From a virus, in IMG/VR virus record IMGVR_UViG_3300031857_001230, positions 1 to 25,725 of that record: a stretch of 25,725 bases of DNA; one strand, 5' to 3'. Position numbers and translations under genes: made by a program. This document shows, one piece after another, positions 14,379 to 21,900 of the stretch. The first letter of the stretch is position 1. The number at the start of each line of letters is the position of its first letter. Under the pieces are notes generated by a model. That model was not told where the DNA came from. It did not search any database and was given only the letters and a program-made list of their open reading frames with translations.

Positions 14379-15406
14379 TGCAAGAAGTCAGCGAAGAATA
14401 TAATAACAAAGCAATCAATCGCCTAAACAAAATGGCGTGGGTACAGGCAGGTACCGCAGTTAATGCAGGCTCTGCATCAGAGGCTGCACGACAGGCTGGT
14501 CTTGACTGGACAGTTGAACTATCGGATATGTTTGTCGAACGTAAGACAATCGTATCTCCATACGATACTATAACTGATAAGTTAGAAGTACCTAATCGTC
14601 AAGCAGTTATCAAGCGCACCGAAGAAGGTGAATCCGTTATCGGTGTAGTTGGTAATAAGTATAAGATTGTGCAGAACATGGAAGTATTCTCTGCCCTTGA
14701 TAGCCTGGTAGATTCAGGTGATGCAAGATATACAGCAGCAGGTGAGTACAATAATGGTGCAAATATCTGGATGATTATGGAATTACCTATTGGTGTAAAC
14801 GTAGCCAATGACCCACATGCTGCATTCTTACTTATCCAATCATCACATGATGGTTCATGCTCAGTACGTATTCGCCCAATCATTGAGCGTTTATTCTGCG
14901 CCAATCAAATCAACCGATTGATTACTGGTAAGAAAACAAATGACTATACCTATGTCATGAAGCACACAACCAATGCAACGTTGTCACCTTCTGAAATTGG
15001 TAATATCATTAAGTTATCTTATGATTCAATCGAGCAATACGAACAGGTATCAGCAACGCTGCTTAGTCGTGAGGCTTCTCATGCCAGAGCACGTGACTTC
15101 TTCAAGCGTGTATGGGCGCTGCCATCTACAGTAGAAGGCAAGCCTTATCACATGCTCACACAAGGTGAACGTAGACAACAAACCATTGCAGTCACAGCCC
15201 GTGATAAAGCATTTGAAATCTATAGCGAATCACCTACCCAAGAAAACATTCGTGGCACAGCCTTCGGTATGTGGCAAGCAGTAGTAGAATACGCTGACCA
15301 TCATGCTTCGGGTGGCTCCGAACGCCTTGCGGTATCCACCCTCAGTGGACGCAATGATAAAGTAAAGGATAAAGCATTAGGTCTTATCTTAGAAAACTCA
15401 TACTAA
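14378..15406 (+). CDS. DUF932 / phage-plasmid-like protein
   Basis: The 342-residue protein fits the DUF932 (TIGR03299-like) family found in phages and plasmids. A start region with AARQAGLDWTVEL is followed by the hallmark IGVVGNKYKIVQNMEVFSAL (residues 88-107), then AGEYNNGANIWMIMELP, a Cys/Arg segment (CSVRIRPIIERLFCANQINR) and a helical C-terminal half containing GERRQQTIAVTARDKAFEIY. Function is not established; it is usually encoded with replication or recombination genes, as here. It is coupled to DUF4192 by TAATG and followed by a gene with its own AAGGAGAG ribosome site. Confidence 0.85.
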   Translation: MQEVSEEYNNKAINRLNKMAWVQAGTAVNAGSASEAARQAGLDWTVELSDMFVERKTIVSPYDTITDKLEVPNRQAVIKRTEEGESVIGVVGNKYKIVQNMEVFSALDSLVDSGDARYTAAGEYNNGANIWMIMELPIGVNVANDPHAAFLLIQSSHDGSCSVRIRPIIERLFCANQINRLITGKKTNDYTYVMKHTTNATLSPSEIGNIIKLSYDSIEQYEQVSATLLSREASHARARDFFKRVWALPSTVEGKPYHMLTQGERRQQTIAVTARDKAFEIYSESPTQENIRGTAFGMWQAVVEYADHHASGGSERLAVSTLSGRNDKVKDKALGLILENSY

Positions 15407-15423
15407 AAAGGAGAGAAAGAAAT

Positions 15424-15837
15424 ATGAATACAATCCAAGTTAAGTTAGACACAGGCGCTACAATCAACTACACAGAGGCAGAAATCATTCGAGCCTTTGA
15501 CCAAGTAGAAAGTTACAAGACTCAATATGGTAACGAAATCACCATCAGTGCAAAGATTCGTAATCAAGTACGTGACTTCTTCAGTGAGCGTGAATGGTCA
15601 GACCGTGAGGCAACAGTCACTCTTGATGAAGTCAATGAGTTACTCAACAACATCGGCAGCCATGCAATCCAAAGCACCTACTCAGGCAGCATTACAATCT
15701 CAGTTAGTTTCTGCGACCTAGATGCAGATGATGCAGACAGTGCAGTCGCTATGATTGAAGATGAAATCCAGGTAGAATTATATGGAGTTTCAACCTCAAT
15801 TGATTCCGTAAACGTAGATGATATTGAAGAAGAATAA
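15424..15837 (+). CDS. Hypothetical acidic protein
   Basis: This is a 137-residue, acidic protein with an alternating strand/helix pattern: MNTIQVKLDTGATINYTEAE, then RNQVRDFFSEREWSDREATV and a C-terminal Asp/Glu-rich segment ending DDIEEE. ATG 15424 has an AAGGAGAG site upstream and the stop overlaps the next ATG (TAATG). I recognise no family. The highly acidic character could suit a DNA-mimic or inhibitor, but there is no specific evidence for that. Confidence 0.6.
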   Translation: MNTIQVKLDTGATINYTEAEIIRAFDQVESYKTQYGNEITISAKIRNQVRDFFSEREWSDREATVTLDEVNELLNNIGSHAIQSTYSGSITISVSFCDLDADDADSAVAMIEDEIQVELYGVSTSIDSVNVDDIEEE

Positions 15838-16211
15838 TGAGTCAAGCCTACGTACCATATAACGGTACTGCTGGCTGGTCAGGTACAGATACATCCCAAC
15901 AGAGAGCGTTGGATAATTTGTATTCTGGTCGGGAATTAAACAACCAGCAAATAGCGTTAGCATATTTAAAAAGTAGAGGCACTGATGGTGCTACTTGGAA
16001 AGAGTTAGCGACAGAAACTGGATGGCATCACGGCACATCAAGTGGCGTGTTGTCAGTACTGCACCAGTCAGGTGCAATAGTACGTACAATTAAAACAAGA
16101 AATAGATGCAAGATATACGTGCATCAGAATTTCAAAGACCAAGTTATGTATGAAGAATACAAACGAAAAGAAAAACTTTGTCCCAACTGCGGACATGACA
16201 TCAATGCATAA
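15837..16211 (+). CDS. Winged-helix DNA-binding protein with C-terminal Cys pair
   Basis: The 124-residue protein opens with YNGTAGWSGTDTSQQRA, a leader I recall from small actinophage HTH proteins. A winged helix-turn-helix follows at about residues 36-92: QQIALAYLKSRGTDGATWKE, ATETGWHHGTSSGVLSVLHQ as recognition helix, and a wing RTIKTRNRCKIYV. A C-terminal CPNCG motif could be half of a zinc site or part of a dimer. It probably regulates transcription or binds phage DNA. It is translationally coupled to the upstream gene and is the last gene before a hairpin-containing gap. Confidence 0.72.
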   Translation: MSQAYVPYNGTAGWSGTDTSQQRALDNLYSGRELNNQQIALAYLKSRGTDGATWKELATETGWHHGTSSGVLSVLHQSGAIVRTIKTRNRCKIYVHQNFKDQVMYEEYKRKEKLCPNCGHDINA

Positions 16212-16238
16212 GCCGCTCCTTATGCTATGATGGGACAA

Positions 16239-16285
16239 CTAGTGTGCGGTAGGTTTTGGCTCTCTCCTTGTCCTACCGCCACTAG
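16239..16285 (+). other. 14-bp hairpin in the leader of the nuclease gene
   Basis: CTAGTG and GCGGTAGG (16239-16253, one bulged T) pair with CCTACCGC and CACTAG (16272-16285) around an 18-base pyrimidine-rich loop. It lies in the 91-base gap before ATG 16303 and has no T-run, so it is more likely a leader element (stability or translation control) than a terminator. The AAGGAG ribosome site lies just outside it. Confidence 0.55.
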
Positions 16286-16302
16286 CCAATCTAAGGAGAA
16301 GT

Positions 16303-17076
16303 ATGGCAGAAGTAGAAGTACCTAGAGATAGGTACGGCAGACCAATGATTGTTCCACCCAAAGGTGGAAAGCCAATAGCGTATACAAGAACAACAACAGT
16401 TGCAGGTTCATTAGATGATGGCACTGCTCTTGTTGCATGGAAGTTACGCATGGCAGCAACTGGTTTAACATTACGACCAGACCTTTTACTTGCTGCATCA
16501 GCAGCACGTGAAGACAAATTAGAGATGGATAAATTAGTAGAAGATTCAATGGAAGCAGCAGGCGCTACTCGTCAGGCTACTATTGGTACTGCAATCCATG
16601 CTCTAACAGAAAAGTTAGATAGAGGTCAAGACCTTGGTCCAATTCCAGACGACTATGTAGCAGACATACAGGCGTATGCTAGTGCTACTAGTAAATTTAC
16701 CAACGTTCACATCGAACAGTTCTGCGTCTTAGATAAGTATAAGATTGCAGGAACACCAGATAGAATTGTTGAATATAAAGGTGAGAAGTTTATCTCTGAC
16801 CTTAAAACAGGTAGCATTAGTTACCCTAATAAGATTGCCATGCAGTTAGCAGTTTATGCACACGGCTTGCCGTATGACCCTGCTACCGCAAGCCGTGGTA
16901 GTTGGGGCGACATCAACACAGAGAAGGGAATCATCGTGCATCTACCAGCAGGTAGTGGACAATGTACTCTACACTTTGTAGACTTAGTTCATGGTTGGAA
17001 AGGTATTGAACTAGCCATGAAAGTAAGAAAGCACCGCGACAAAAAGAACATATCAACACCAATACAAGGAGAATAA
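16303..17076 (+). CDS. PD-(D/E)XK exonuclease, Cas4/RecB-like
   Basis: The 257-residue nuclease has the ordered motifs of the RecB/Cas4-type PD-(D/E)XK superfamily: His99 in ATIGTAIHAL, Asp153 in IAGTPDRIV, the catalytic DLK (Asp166, Lys168 in FISDLKTGS) and Gln181 in AMQLAVYAHG. It lacks the Cys cluster of Fe-S Cas4 proteins. Phage enzymes of this type process DNA ends for recombination or replication restart, and may degrade host DNA. It lies directly upstream of a zinc-ribbon protein, the helicase and the resolvase, in the replication/recombination cluster. ATG 16303 has AAGGAGAAG upstream; the stop overlaps the next ATG as TAATG. Confidence 0.85.
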   Translation: MAEVEVPRDRYGRPMIVPPKGGKPIAYTRTTTVAGSLDDGTALVAWKLRMAATGLTLRPDLLLAASAAREDKLEMDKLVEDSMEAAGATRQATIGTAIHALTEKLDRGQDLGPIPDDYVADIQAYASATSKFTNVHIEQFCVLDKYKIAGTPDRIVEYKGEKFISDLKTGSISYPNKIAMQLAVYAHGLPYDPATASRGSWGDINTEKGIIVHLPAGSGQCTLHFVDLVHGWKGIELAMKVRKHRDKKNISTPIQGE

Positions 17077-17540
17077 TGTCTCACACAGAAGCACCAATTA
17101 GCATCACAGTTAAGTCAGCAGCAGGTTCATTGGTTACAGTTCGTGCATCTAATGCAGATGAACTCGACCAGACTATTGCAATGACACTTGCATCTCTTGC
17201 ATCAGCAACAGAAGAACTCGAAAAAGCAGTGCGTGGCACTGGTTTTAGTGCACCTAGTGTAACTCCAATTGCACCAGCAGTTGGTTATGCAGCGCAAGCA
17301 TTGGGTGGTACAGTCATTACTGAGTCGTTCAGCCCATCACCTGCACCTGCAGGAGGCGGACAACGTATGTGTCCACATGGAACTATGACTCGTATTCATG
17401 GTCTAACAGGTAAGTTTGGTCCATACAAAGGACACTTCTGCCCTGCTAAACAAGGCGACCCAACCAAGTGTACAACTCAGTATGTCAAGGCTAACTCACC
17501 AGAGTTTGCAACATTCGTAGCCGACCAAACAAAGCAGTAA
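17076..17540 (+). CDS. Zinc-ribbon protein of the recombination/replication cluster
   Basis: The 154-residue product has an N-terminal strand-helix part (SITVKSAAGSLVTVRASNAD), an Ala/Pro/Ser-rich linker (about residues 60-95), and a C-terminal zinc ribbon. The ribbon has CPHGTM, then KFGPYKGHFCPAKQGDPTKC, giving a C-x-H ... C ... C ligand set, then an aromatic-rich tail. From memory, this CPHG/GxFCP module is common at the C-terminus of actinophage recombination or ssDNA-binding proteins. It is coupled upstream to the exonuclease (TAATG) and lies two bases before the helicase gene, suggesting a shared role on DNA. The precise function is unknown. Confidence 0.7.
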   Translation: MSHTEAPISITVKSAAGSLVTVRASNADELDQTIAMTLASLASATEELEKAVRGTGFSAPSVTPIAPAVGYAAQALGGTVITESFSPSPAPAGGGQRMCPHGTMTRIHGLTGKFGPYKGHFCPAKQGDPTKCTTQYVKANSPEFATFVADQTKQ

Positions 17541-17541
17541 T

Positions 17542-18357
17542 ATGAAAACACTACGCCGTAGCGTAGGTAAGGCAGAGGTGGGAGGAGAACCATTACTCCC
17601 ACCTTTCCAAGCCTTTGCTAGAGAAGGAATTATCCTACGGCGTGCAGAAGTAACAGTAATTGCTGGCACTCCTGGTGCTGGTAAGTCAAGTATTGCATTG
17701 CATATTGCTGCAAGATTAAAACAACCAACATTATACTTCTCAGCAGATACCAATGCACATACAATGGCTATGCGATTACTCGCACTTCGAGCACGCATAC
17801 CACAACAACAAGCAGAACTAATGCTAAAGACTCAACCAGATACAGCAGAATCAATCTTACGTGAGTATGGAAATATGTATTGGTCATTCGAACCAAGTCC
17901 TACTCTTCGTGATTTAGATGAAGAAGTATCTGCATTCGAAACTATATGGGGTAGAAGTCCTACCCTTATAGTTGTAGATAACCTTATGGACATTGCTATT
18001 GATGGACATGAAGAGTTCGCAGGTATGCGACAGGTTATGAAAGAGTTAAAGTATCTAGCACGTGATACTAATGCAGCAGTGTTAGTCTTACACCATACGC
18101 AGGAAGGTGCACCTGGTTATCCGTGTCAGCCACGCTCAGCGTTGCAAGGCAAAGTTGCCCAGATTCCTGCTATGGTTCTAACAGTAGGACAGATGATGCA
18201 GGGCATGGATATGTACTTGTGTGTGGCTCCAGTTAAGAATCGCTATGGCAAAGCAGATGCAACTGGTAACACATACATATCGCTATCATTTGACCCAGCA
18301 TCAATGCACTTAGAAGATATAGTTAGAGACTACAGACAGGTAGAAATGACAGTATGA
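17542..18357 (+). CDS. DnaB-like/RecA-fold replicative helicase ATPase
   Basis: The 271-residue protein is a RecA-fold P-loop ATPase of the DnaB/RepA type. It has Walker A GTPGAGKS (42-49), Walker B LIVVDN (142-147), the H motif LVLHHTQ (181-187), and KNRYG (232-236), which matches the DnaB arginine-finger region. It lacks the DnaB N-terminal helical domain, so it is a compact helicase core, or a helicase/loader variant. It should unwind the fork with the downstream split primase. ATG 17542 comes two bases after the upstream stop, and the end overlaps the resolvase start by four bases. Confidence 0.85.
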   Translation: MKTLRRSVGKAEVGGEPLLPPFQAFAREGIILRRAEVTVIAGTPGAGKSSIALHIAARLKQPTLYFSADTNAHTMAMRLLALRARIPQQQAELMLKTQPDTAESILREYGNMYWSFEPSPTLRDLDEEVSAFETIWGRSPTLIVVDNLMDIAIDGHEEFAGMRQVMKELKYLARDTNAAVLVLHHTQEGAPGYPCQPRSALQGKVAQIPAMVLTVGQMMQGMDMYLCVAPVKNRYGKADATGNTYISLSFDPASMHLEDIVRDYRQVEMTV

Positions 18358-18707
18358 GTAAAGCAGCCAAGGCTAAAGGCGCAGGAGCAGAGCGTGATGT
18401 TCGTGACTATCTCAAAGAGAATGGTTTTCCCTACGCTGATAGGCGTTTGGCTGGTGCAACTCTAGACAAAGGTGACATCTCAGGTATACCTGGAGTTACA
18501 ATTGAAATTAAAAACCATAGCAAGATGGACCTTGCTGGATGGACAGAAGAATTACTCACCGAAATGAGTAATGACGGGGCATGGACAGGTGTAGTGTGGC
18601 ACAAACGCAAGGGTAGGGGAAGTCCTGGCGAATGGTATTGCACTACACCTGCTCATGTTTGGCTTGACTTACTAAAGAGAGCAATCAATGGAGAAACCAA
18701 GCATTGA
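18354..18707 (+). CDS. Holliday-junction-resolvase-like PD-(D/E)XK nuclease
   Basis: The 117-residue protein has Glu13 (GAGAERDVRDYL), Asp41 (DKGDISG) and Glu51-x-Lys53 (VTIEIKNH). This is the E-D-ExK arrangement of Hjc/archaeal-type and related phage resolvases. The size and the basic KAKGAGAER start also fit. It would resolve branched DNA before packaging. It overlaps the helicase stop (ATGA), and its own end overlaps the primase zinc-finger gene by 20 bases. A generic endonuclease of the same superfamily is the alternative. Confidence 0.8.
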   Translation: MSKAAKAKGAGAERDVRDYLKENGFPYADRRLAGATLDKGDISGIPGVTIEIKNHSKMDLAGWTEELLTEMSNDGAWTGVVWHKRKGRGSPGEWYCTTPAHVWLDLLKRAINGETKH

Positions 18708-19065
18708 AGAATACCTTAATTACATAGGTGCAGATATACCGTCAGTCGGTAGTGGCTGGCGCAAAATGAAATGCTGCTTTCATATAGATACACATGCAAG
18801 TGCAGCAGTAAACTTTGATAAGAACGCCTTTGTCTGCCACGGTTGTGGTGTCAAAGGCGATACTTATTCCCTAATTATGCACAAGGAAGGAATTGATTTT
18901 AGTGAGGCTAAACAATTCGCAGAGAAGTTTTCTGCTACAGGCAACACAGAGATACGCAGCCAAGATAGAAAACGTGGCAGAGTATCTATCAAGCCGTCAA
19001 CTCTCGGTAGAAGAGGCAAGCATCTTTCATCTGGGTCTGGTAGAAGACCCGCTGCCAGGGCATGA
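18688..19065 (+). CDS. DNA primase, N-terminal zinc-binding part (split primase)
   Basis: The first about 85 residues form a CHC2-type primase zinc finger: CCFHIDTHASAA with Cys29/30 and His32, then FVCHGCGVKGD with Cys50 and Cys53, then GIDFSEAKQFAEKF. After about residue 82 the reading frame turns into basic, low-complexity sequence (RKRGRVSIKPSTLGRRGKH) and stops at 19065. The catalytic TOPRIM part continues in the +1 frame (18902-19537). So the product is either a stand-alone zinc subunit, or the N-terminus of a frameshifted full primase. A candidate slip site TTT-T lies at 18928-18931. A sequencing error is the third option. Confidence 0.8.
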   Translation: MEKPSIEEYLNYIGADIPSVGSGWRKMKCCFHIDTHASAAVNFDKNAFVCHGCGVKGDTYSLIMHKEGIDFSEAKQFAEKFSATGNTEIRSQDRKRGRVSIKPSTLGRRGKHLSSGSGRRPAARA

Positions 19066-19537
19066 GCCGTATACTGGCAGACTAGCCATCCCATATATCA
19101 CGCCATCAGGCGTGGTAGATATTAGATTCCGTGACTTAACAGGTACACATGATGCTAAGTATATGGGATTAGTTGGTTCTGAAACTACCATGTTTAATAC
19201 TCAGGCAGTCTTTGCTGCCGATGATTACATATGTGTGACCGAAGGTGAGTTCGATTGTATTATGATGAGCGTTAAAACGCAGCATCCAACAGTCGGTATT
19301 CCTGGAGCAAATAACTGGAAGAAACATTACTCAAAGATTCTAGATGATTTCGAAACAGTTGTAGTACTAGCCGATGGCGACAAGCCAGGGCTAGAGTTTG
19401 GCAAGAAGATTAGCCGTGAACTTGGTAATGTTAATATCATTAGCATGCCAGACGGTGAAGACGTAAACAGCATGATAATCAAACAAGGGAGTGAGTGGAT
19501 TGACGAACGAATCAGAGAATGCATTGCCGCTGGATGA
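18902..19537 (+). CDS. DNA primase, catalytic TOPRIM part (split primase)
   Basis: This frame, +1 relative to the zinc-finger gene, encodes the primase core. It starts with a VAEYLSSRQLSVEEASIFHL helix pair, then RLAIPYITPSGVVDIRFRDL, the TOPRIM Glu in VTEGEFDC (about 112-119), and the DxD motif VVLADGDKPG (about 154-163). The C-terminus is PDGEDVNSMI, typical of DnaG-type TOPRIM folds. It synthesises RNA primers with the helicase at 17542. The start is uncertain. GTG 18902 is 11 bases after AAGGAAGG; TTG 18893 lies too close to it; a +1 shift near 18928 would fuse it to the zinc finger with no start at all. Confidence 0.82.
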   Translation: MRLNNSQRSFLLQATQRYAAKIENVAEYLSSRQLSVEEASIFHLGLVEDPLPGHEPYTGRLAIPYITPSGVVDIRFRDLTGTHDAKYMGLVGSETTMFNTQAVFAADDYICVTEGEFDCIMMSVKTQHPTVGIPGANNWKKHYSKILDDFETVVVLADGDKPGLEFGKKISRELGNVNIISMPDGEDVNSMIIKQGSEWIDERIRECIAAG

Positions 19538-19814
19538 TAGTTTCTGGGAGCATACTAAGCACCTAGATTTTAAAGTAACCGTACAACTAGACGGAGATAA
19601 GTATCTCAATATTCTTCATGCTCTAGAAAGCATCTATGAACTAATCAAAGAAGACAAGATAGAAGATGCCAAGTTCTTTATTACAGGACTGGCTGCAACT
19701 ATGTTGGCTGCTAAGTATGGCAAGAGCCAAGATGTTCTAAATGAGATGATAGTTAAAGTCTTAAATGAGAGTATGGATGATGAACTAAAGGAGTTGCTTG
19801 ATGAAAAACCATGA
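19500..19814 (+). CDS. Hypothetical helical protein
   Basis: The 104-residue, acidic, mostly helical protein contains KVTVQLDGDKYLNILHALES and then two further amphipathic helices (AKFFITGLAATMLAAKYGKS and VLNEMIVKVLNESMDDELKE). I place the start at TTG 19500 because AAGGGAG lies eight bases upstream; GTG 19491 would abut that site. It overlaps the primase end by 38 bases. No family is recognised. Its place between primase and the NMAD1-like gene suggests a replication accessory, which is only context. Confidence 0.6.
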   Translation: MTNESENALPLDDSFWEHTKHLDFKVTVQLDGDKYLNILHALESIYELIKEDKIEDAKFFITGLAATMLAAKYGKSQDVLNEMIVKVLNESMDDELKELLDEKP

Positions 19815-20181
19815 TGATATGCAGGCAATTCTGCATGAACTCAGTAGCACAATGCTTAAAAAGCATGCAGACTATGGACCAATGAATATATCTGGAGCCC
19901 CAGGTGGACCAATGAATGGGCTACGAGTACGCATGTATGACAAGTTGGCTAGACTTAACAACCTAGTAGATACAGGCGACACGCCGAACTACGAATCAAT
20001 CGAAGATACCTTACTTGACCTTGCAAACTATGCCATAATTGGGTTACTAGTCCAGCGTGGACAATGGGAAGGTGTACCCGATTTATATGACAAAACAAAA
20101 GCGAGTCGTAATTCTGAGCGACCTACAGATACCGTATCAGAACAACGCAATAGTACAAGCAGCACTGGATTTCATATCTGA
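19801..20181 (+). CDS. DUF1599 / nucleotide-modification-associated domain 1 (NMAD1) protein
   Basis: The 126-residue protein matches the DUF1599/NMAD1 pattern: KKHADYGPMNI near residues 19-29, a Gly-rich turn (GAPGGPMNGLRVRMYDKLAR), then the hallmark ESIEDTLLDLANYAIIGLL. The family is small and helical (possibly MazG-like), and has been linked by genomic context to modified-nucleotide metabolism and DNA base modification in phages. The biochemistry is not settled. ATG 19801 has AAGGAG upstream. The last about 30 residues overlap the phosphoesterase start and look like overprinted, unconstrained sequence. Confidence 0.72.
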   Translation: MKNHDDMQAILHELSSTMLKKHADYGPMNISGAPGGPMNGLRVRMYDKLARLNNLVDTGDTPNYESIEDTLLDLANYAIIGLLVQRGQWEGVPDLYDKTKASRNSERPTDTVSEQRNSTSSTGFHI

Positions 20182-20833
20182 TTATAAACCAGATGAACTA
20201 TGGTGTGTAGGTGATGAACTAGATGCACCAGAGCCTAGCCGTTGGAACAAGGGCATGGCTGGTGAGTACGCAGGTACTCTACAACAAGGCATTGACGAGA
20301 CAAAGCAAATTATAGGTGAGTTTAGAAAAGCATTAGGAAAGAAACCATTTTATATTCAGCGGTCTAATCATACAGACCGCATTGACACTTACATTCGTAA
20401 GTATGCCCCAGCGTTCAGCAGTCTCAAATCATTAGAGATTGAAGAACTACTGGGGTATAACTCTTTAGGCGTAACTTACTTACATAAGATGCACGAATTA
20501 CTACCTGGATGGGTAATGGCACACGGAGATGAAGGCAAGTTATCCCAATCTCCAGGGGCCACAGCCTTGTCATTAGCAAAGCGCTTAGGCAAGTCAGTAG
20601 TCTGCGGACACACGCATCGCGTGGGGCTGCAGCATGAAACAGTTGGCATGTATGGCAAGACCAACACCTTGTTCGGACTCGAAGTCGGACACATGATGGA
20701 TATGAAACAGGCTGACTACCTATCTGCAGGTACAGCCAACTGGCAGCATGGTATTGGAATCCTAGTCCAATCAGGCAATAAGGTAACTCCATATGCAGTA
20801 CCTATTGTCAATGGGGAGATTAATCTTCCGTGA
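20087..20833 (+). CDS. Calcineurin-like metallophosphoesterase
   Basis: The 248-residue enzyme carries the metallophosphoesterase motifs in order: VVILSDLQIP (Asp), CVGDELD (Gly-Asp), RSNHTDR (Asn-His), AHGDEG, and the closing VCGHTHRVG. The two-metal site could hydrolyse phosphodiesters or phosphomonoesters; in phages the substrate is generally unknown. I chose ATG 20087 because the conserved KRVVILSDLQ follows at once; GTG 20057 or 20072 are alternatives and GGAAGG precedes both the latter and ATG. It overlaps the NMAD1-like gene by 95 bases, and its stop overlaps the next GTG. Confidence 0.85.
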   Translation: MTKQKRVVILSDLQIPYQNNAIVQAALDFISDYKPDELWCVGDELDAPEPSRWNKGMAGEYAGTLQQGIDETKQIIGEFRKALGKKPFYIQRSNHTDRIDTYIRKYAPAFSSLKSLEIEELLGYNSLGVTYLHKMHELLPGWVMAHGDEGKLSQSPGATALSLAKRLGKSVVCGHTHRVGLQHETVGMYGKTNTLFGLEVGHMMDMKQADYLSAGTANWQHGIGILVQSGNKVTPYAVPIVNGEINLP

Positions 20834-21468
20834 ATTATCTAGAAGAATACAGTGAGATGGTTCAACAACTATCTGCTGAGTATCACAAACGTTATGGCAT
20901 GCTAGAACGTGATGATATTAGGCAAGAGTTATGGCTATGGTTCGTTGCTCATCCCCGTAAGTTCCAAGAGTGGGATAAGTTAGAACAAAAAGATAAAGAT
21001 AAGTTAATTGCTAAATCATTGCGTAATGCTGCCCTTAAATATTGCGAGAAAGAGAAAGCCCGTAAGTCTGGTTACGATTCATCCGACCTTTATTACTATG
21101 ATGCCACAGTTGTTGAAGCATTCCTACCTTCAATTATTGCAGGTACATATTCAATTCCAGTTAGCATTCAAGACCTAAACGCTAAGTTTGGAACAGGTAA
21201 CGATGCAGAAGGTAACAACTGGTTGGCTTTACGCAGCGATATATCCCATGCATTTGAAAAACTAAGCGAAGCCAAGCAGAATGTTCTTCGCTTACGCTTT
21301 AGCATAGACTCACCTGACTGGGCATTACTAGCCAAAGATATGGATAGTACCCCAGATGGTGCACGCATGAAGGTACAGCGTGCGATAAGTTCTTTAATTA
21401 AGAATCTAGGTGGATGGCGACCATACCACGAAGATGATGTAGTGAAAGAAGAAGAACATGCAGTCTAA
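20830..21468 (+). CDS. Sigma-factor-like regulator
   Basis: The 212-residue protein has a first half resembling sigma region 2 (MLERDDIRQELWLWFVAHPR at residues 24-43, then AAKSLRNAALKYCEKEKARK-like basic helices). Its C-terminal third has a region-4-like helix-turn-helix (FEKLSEAKQNVLRLRF, then LLAKDMDSTPDGARMKVQRA). It is probably a divergent phage sigma factor or anti-host transcription regulator that could direct late transcription. The region 2.3/2.4 residues are not clearly present. The start is GTG 20830, which overlaps the upstream TGA. From memory, sigma-like proteins of this kind sit next to phosphoesterase genes in other actinophages. Confidence 0.6.
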   Translation: MNYLEEYSEMVQQLSAEYHKRYGMLERDDIRQELWLWFVAHPRKFQEWDKLEQKDKDKLIAKSLRNAALKYCEKEKARKSGYDSSDLYYYDATVVEAFLPSIIAGTYSIPVSIQDLNAKFGTGNDAEGNNWLALRSDISHAFEKLSEAKQNVLRLRFSIDSPDWALLAKDMDSTPDGARMKVQRAISSLIKNLGGWRPYHEDDVVKEEEHAV

Positions 21469-21643
21469 AGTAGACCTCAGAGGTGAGCCTACATTCGCCT
21501 GTATATGTGGCTGTATGATGTTTAGAATTACAGTTATGTGGGATGAAGATACTAGAGCAGTCGGTTGGTACGACCTAGCACAAGAGTGCATAGAGTGTGG
21601 AACAATTACAACTGCACCGACAGAAATAGATGGGTGTGAATAA
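21458..21643 (+). CDS. Small Cys-rich (zinc ribbon-like) protein
   Basis: This 61-residue protein has CICGC at residues 15-19 and CIECG at about 44-48, with a strand-rich middle (FRITVMWDEDTRAVGWYDLA). This fits a compact zinc ribbon. It overlaps the sigma-like gene by 11 bases and its stop overlaps the next ATG (TAATG), so it belongs to the same operon. Function is unknown. Confidence 0.65.
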   Translation: MQSKVDLRGEPTFACICGCMMFRITVMWDEDTRAVGWYDLAQECIECGTITTAPTEIDGCE

Positions 21644-21804
21644 TGCCATTATATGATTTTAAATGTATGACTTGTAGTGAGGTAATAGAAACAAATGAAA
21701 ACATACCACCAATTTGTTCTACGTGTAGTGGAACTATGCAGCGCCTCTGGTCTGCTCCAGCAATTAAGTTTAATGCACCAGGCTTTTACTCCACAGGAGG
21801 ATAA
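21643..21804 (+). CDS. FmdB-like zinc ribbon protein
   Basis: The 53-residue protein reads MPLYDFKCMTCSEVIE at the start and CSTCSGTMQRLWSAPA further on. That is the FmdB/CxxC-CxxC family layout, with P-x-Y-D-F/Y-x-C-x2-C and a second Cys pair, followed by IKF. This family is annotated as regulatory in other bacteria and recurs in actinophages; a role in nucleic-acid binding is a guess. It was missed by size, but both ends are TAATG overlaps with its neighbours, supporting it as a coding gene. Confidence 0.78.
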   Translation: MPLYDFKCMTCSEVIETNENIPPICSTCSGTMQRLWSAPAIKFNAPGFYSTGG

Positions 21805-21899
21805 TGTCAGGCCACGAAAGCAAACTAGAAGAAAAAAATGATATTGACTACTGGATTGACTTTTGGAATGATTGGGCAGATAACTTTATAGGAGGTTAG
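21804..21899 (+). CDS. Tiny acidic peptide
   Basis: This 31-codon frame, MSGHESKLEEKNDIDYWIDF and 11 more residues, is rich in Trp, Asp and Glu. It begins in a TAATG overlap with the FmdB-like gene, and its end contains the GGAGGT ribosome site of the WhiB gene. It is thus either a translated leader peptide for WhiB or a real small protein. I recognise no family. Confidence 0.45.
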   Translation: MSGHESKLEEKNDIDYWIDFWNDWADNFIGG

Positions 21900-21900
21900 A

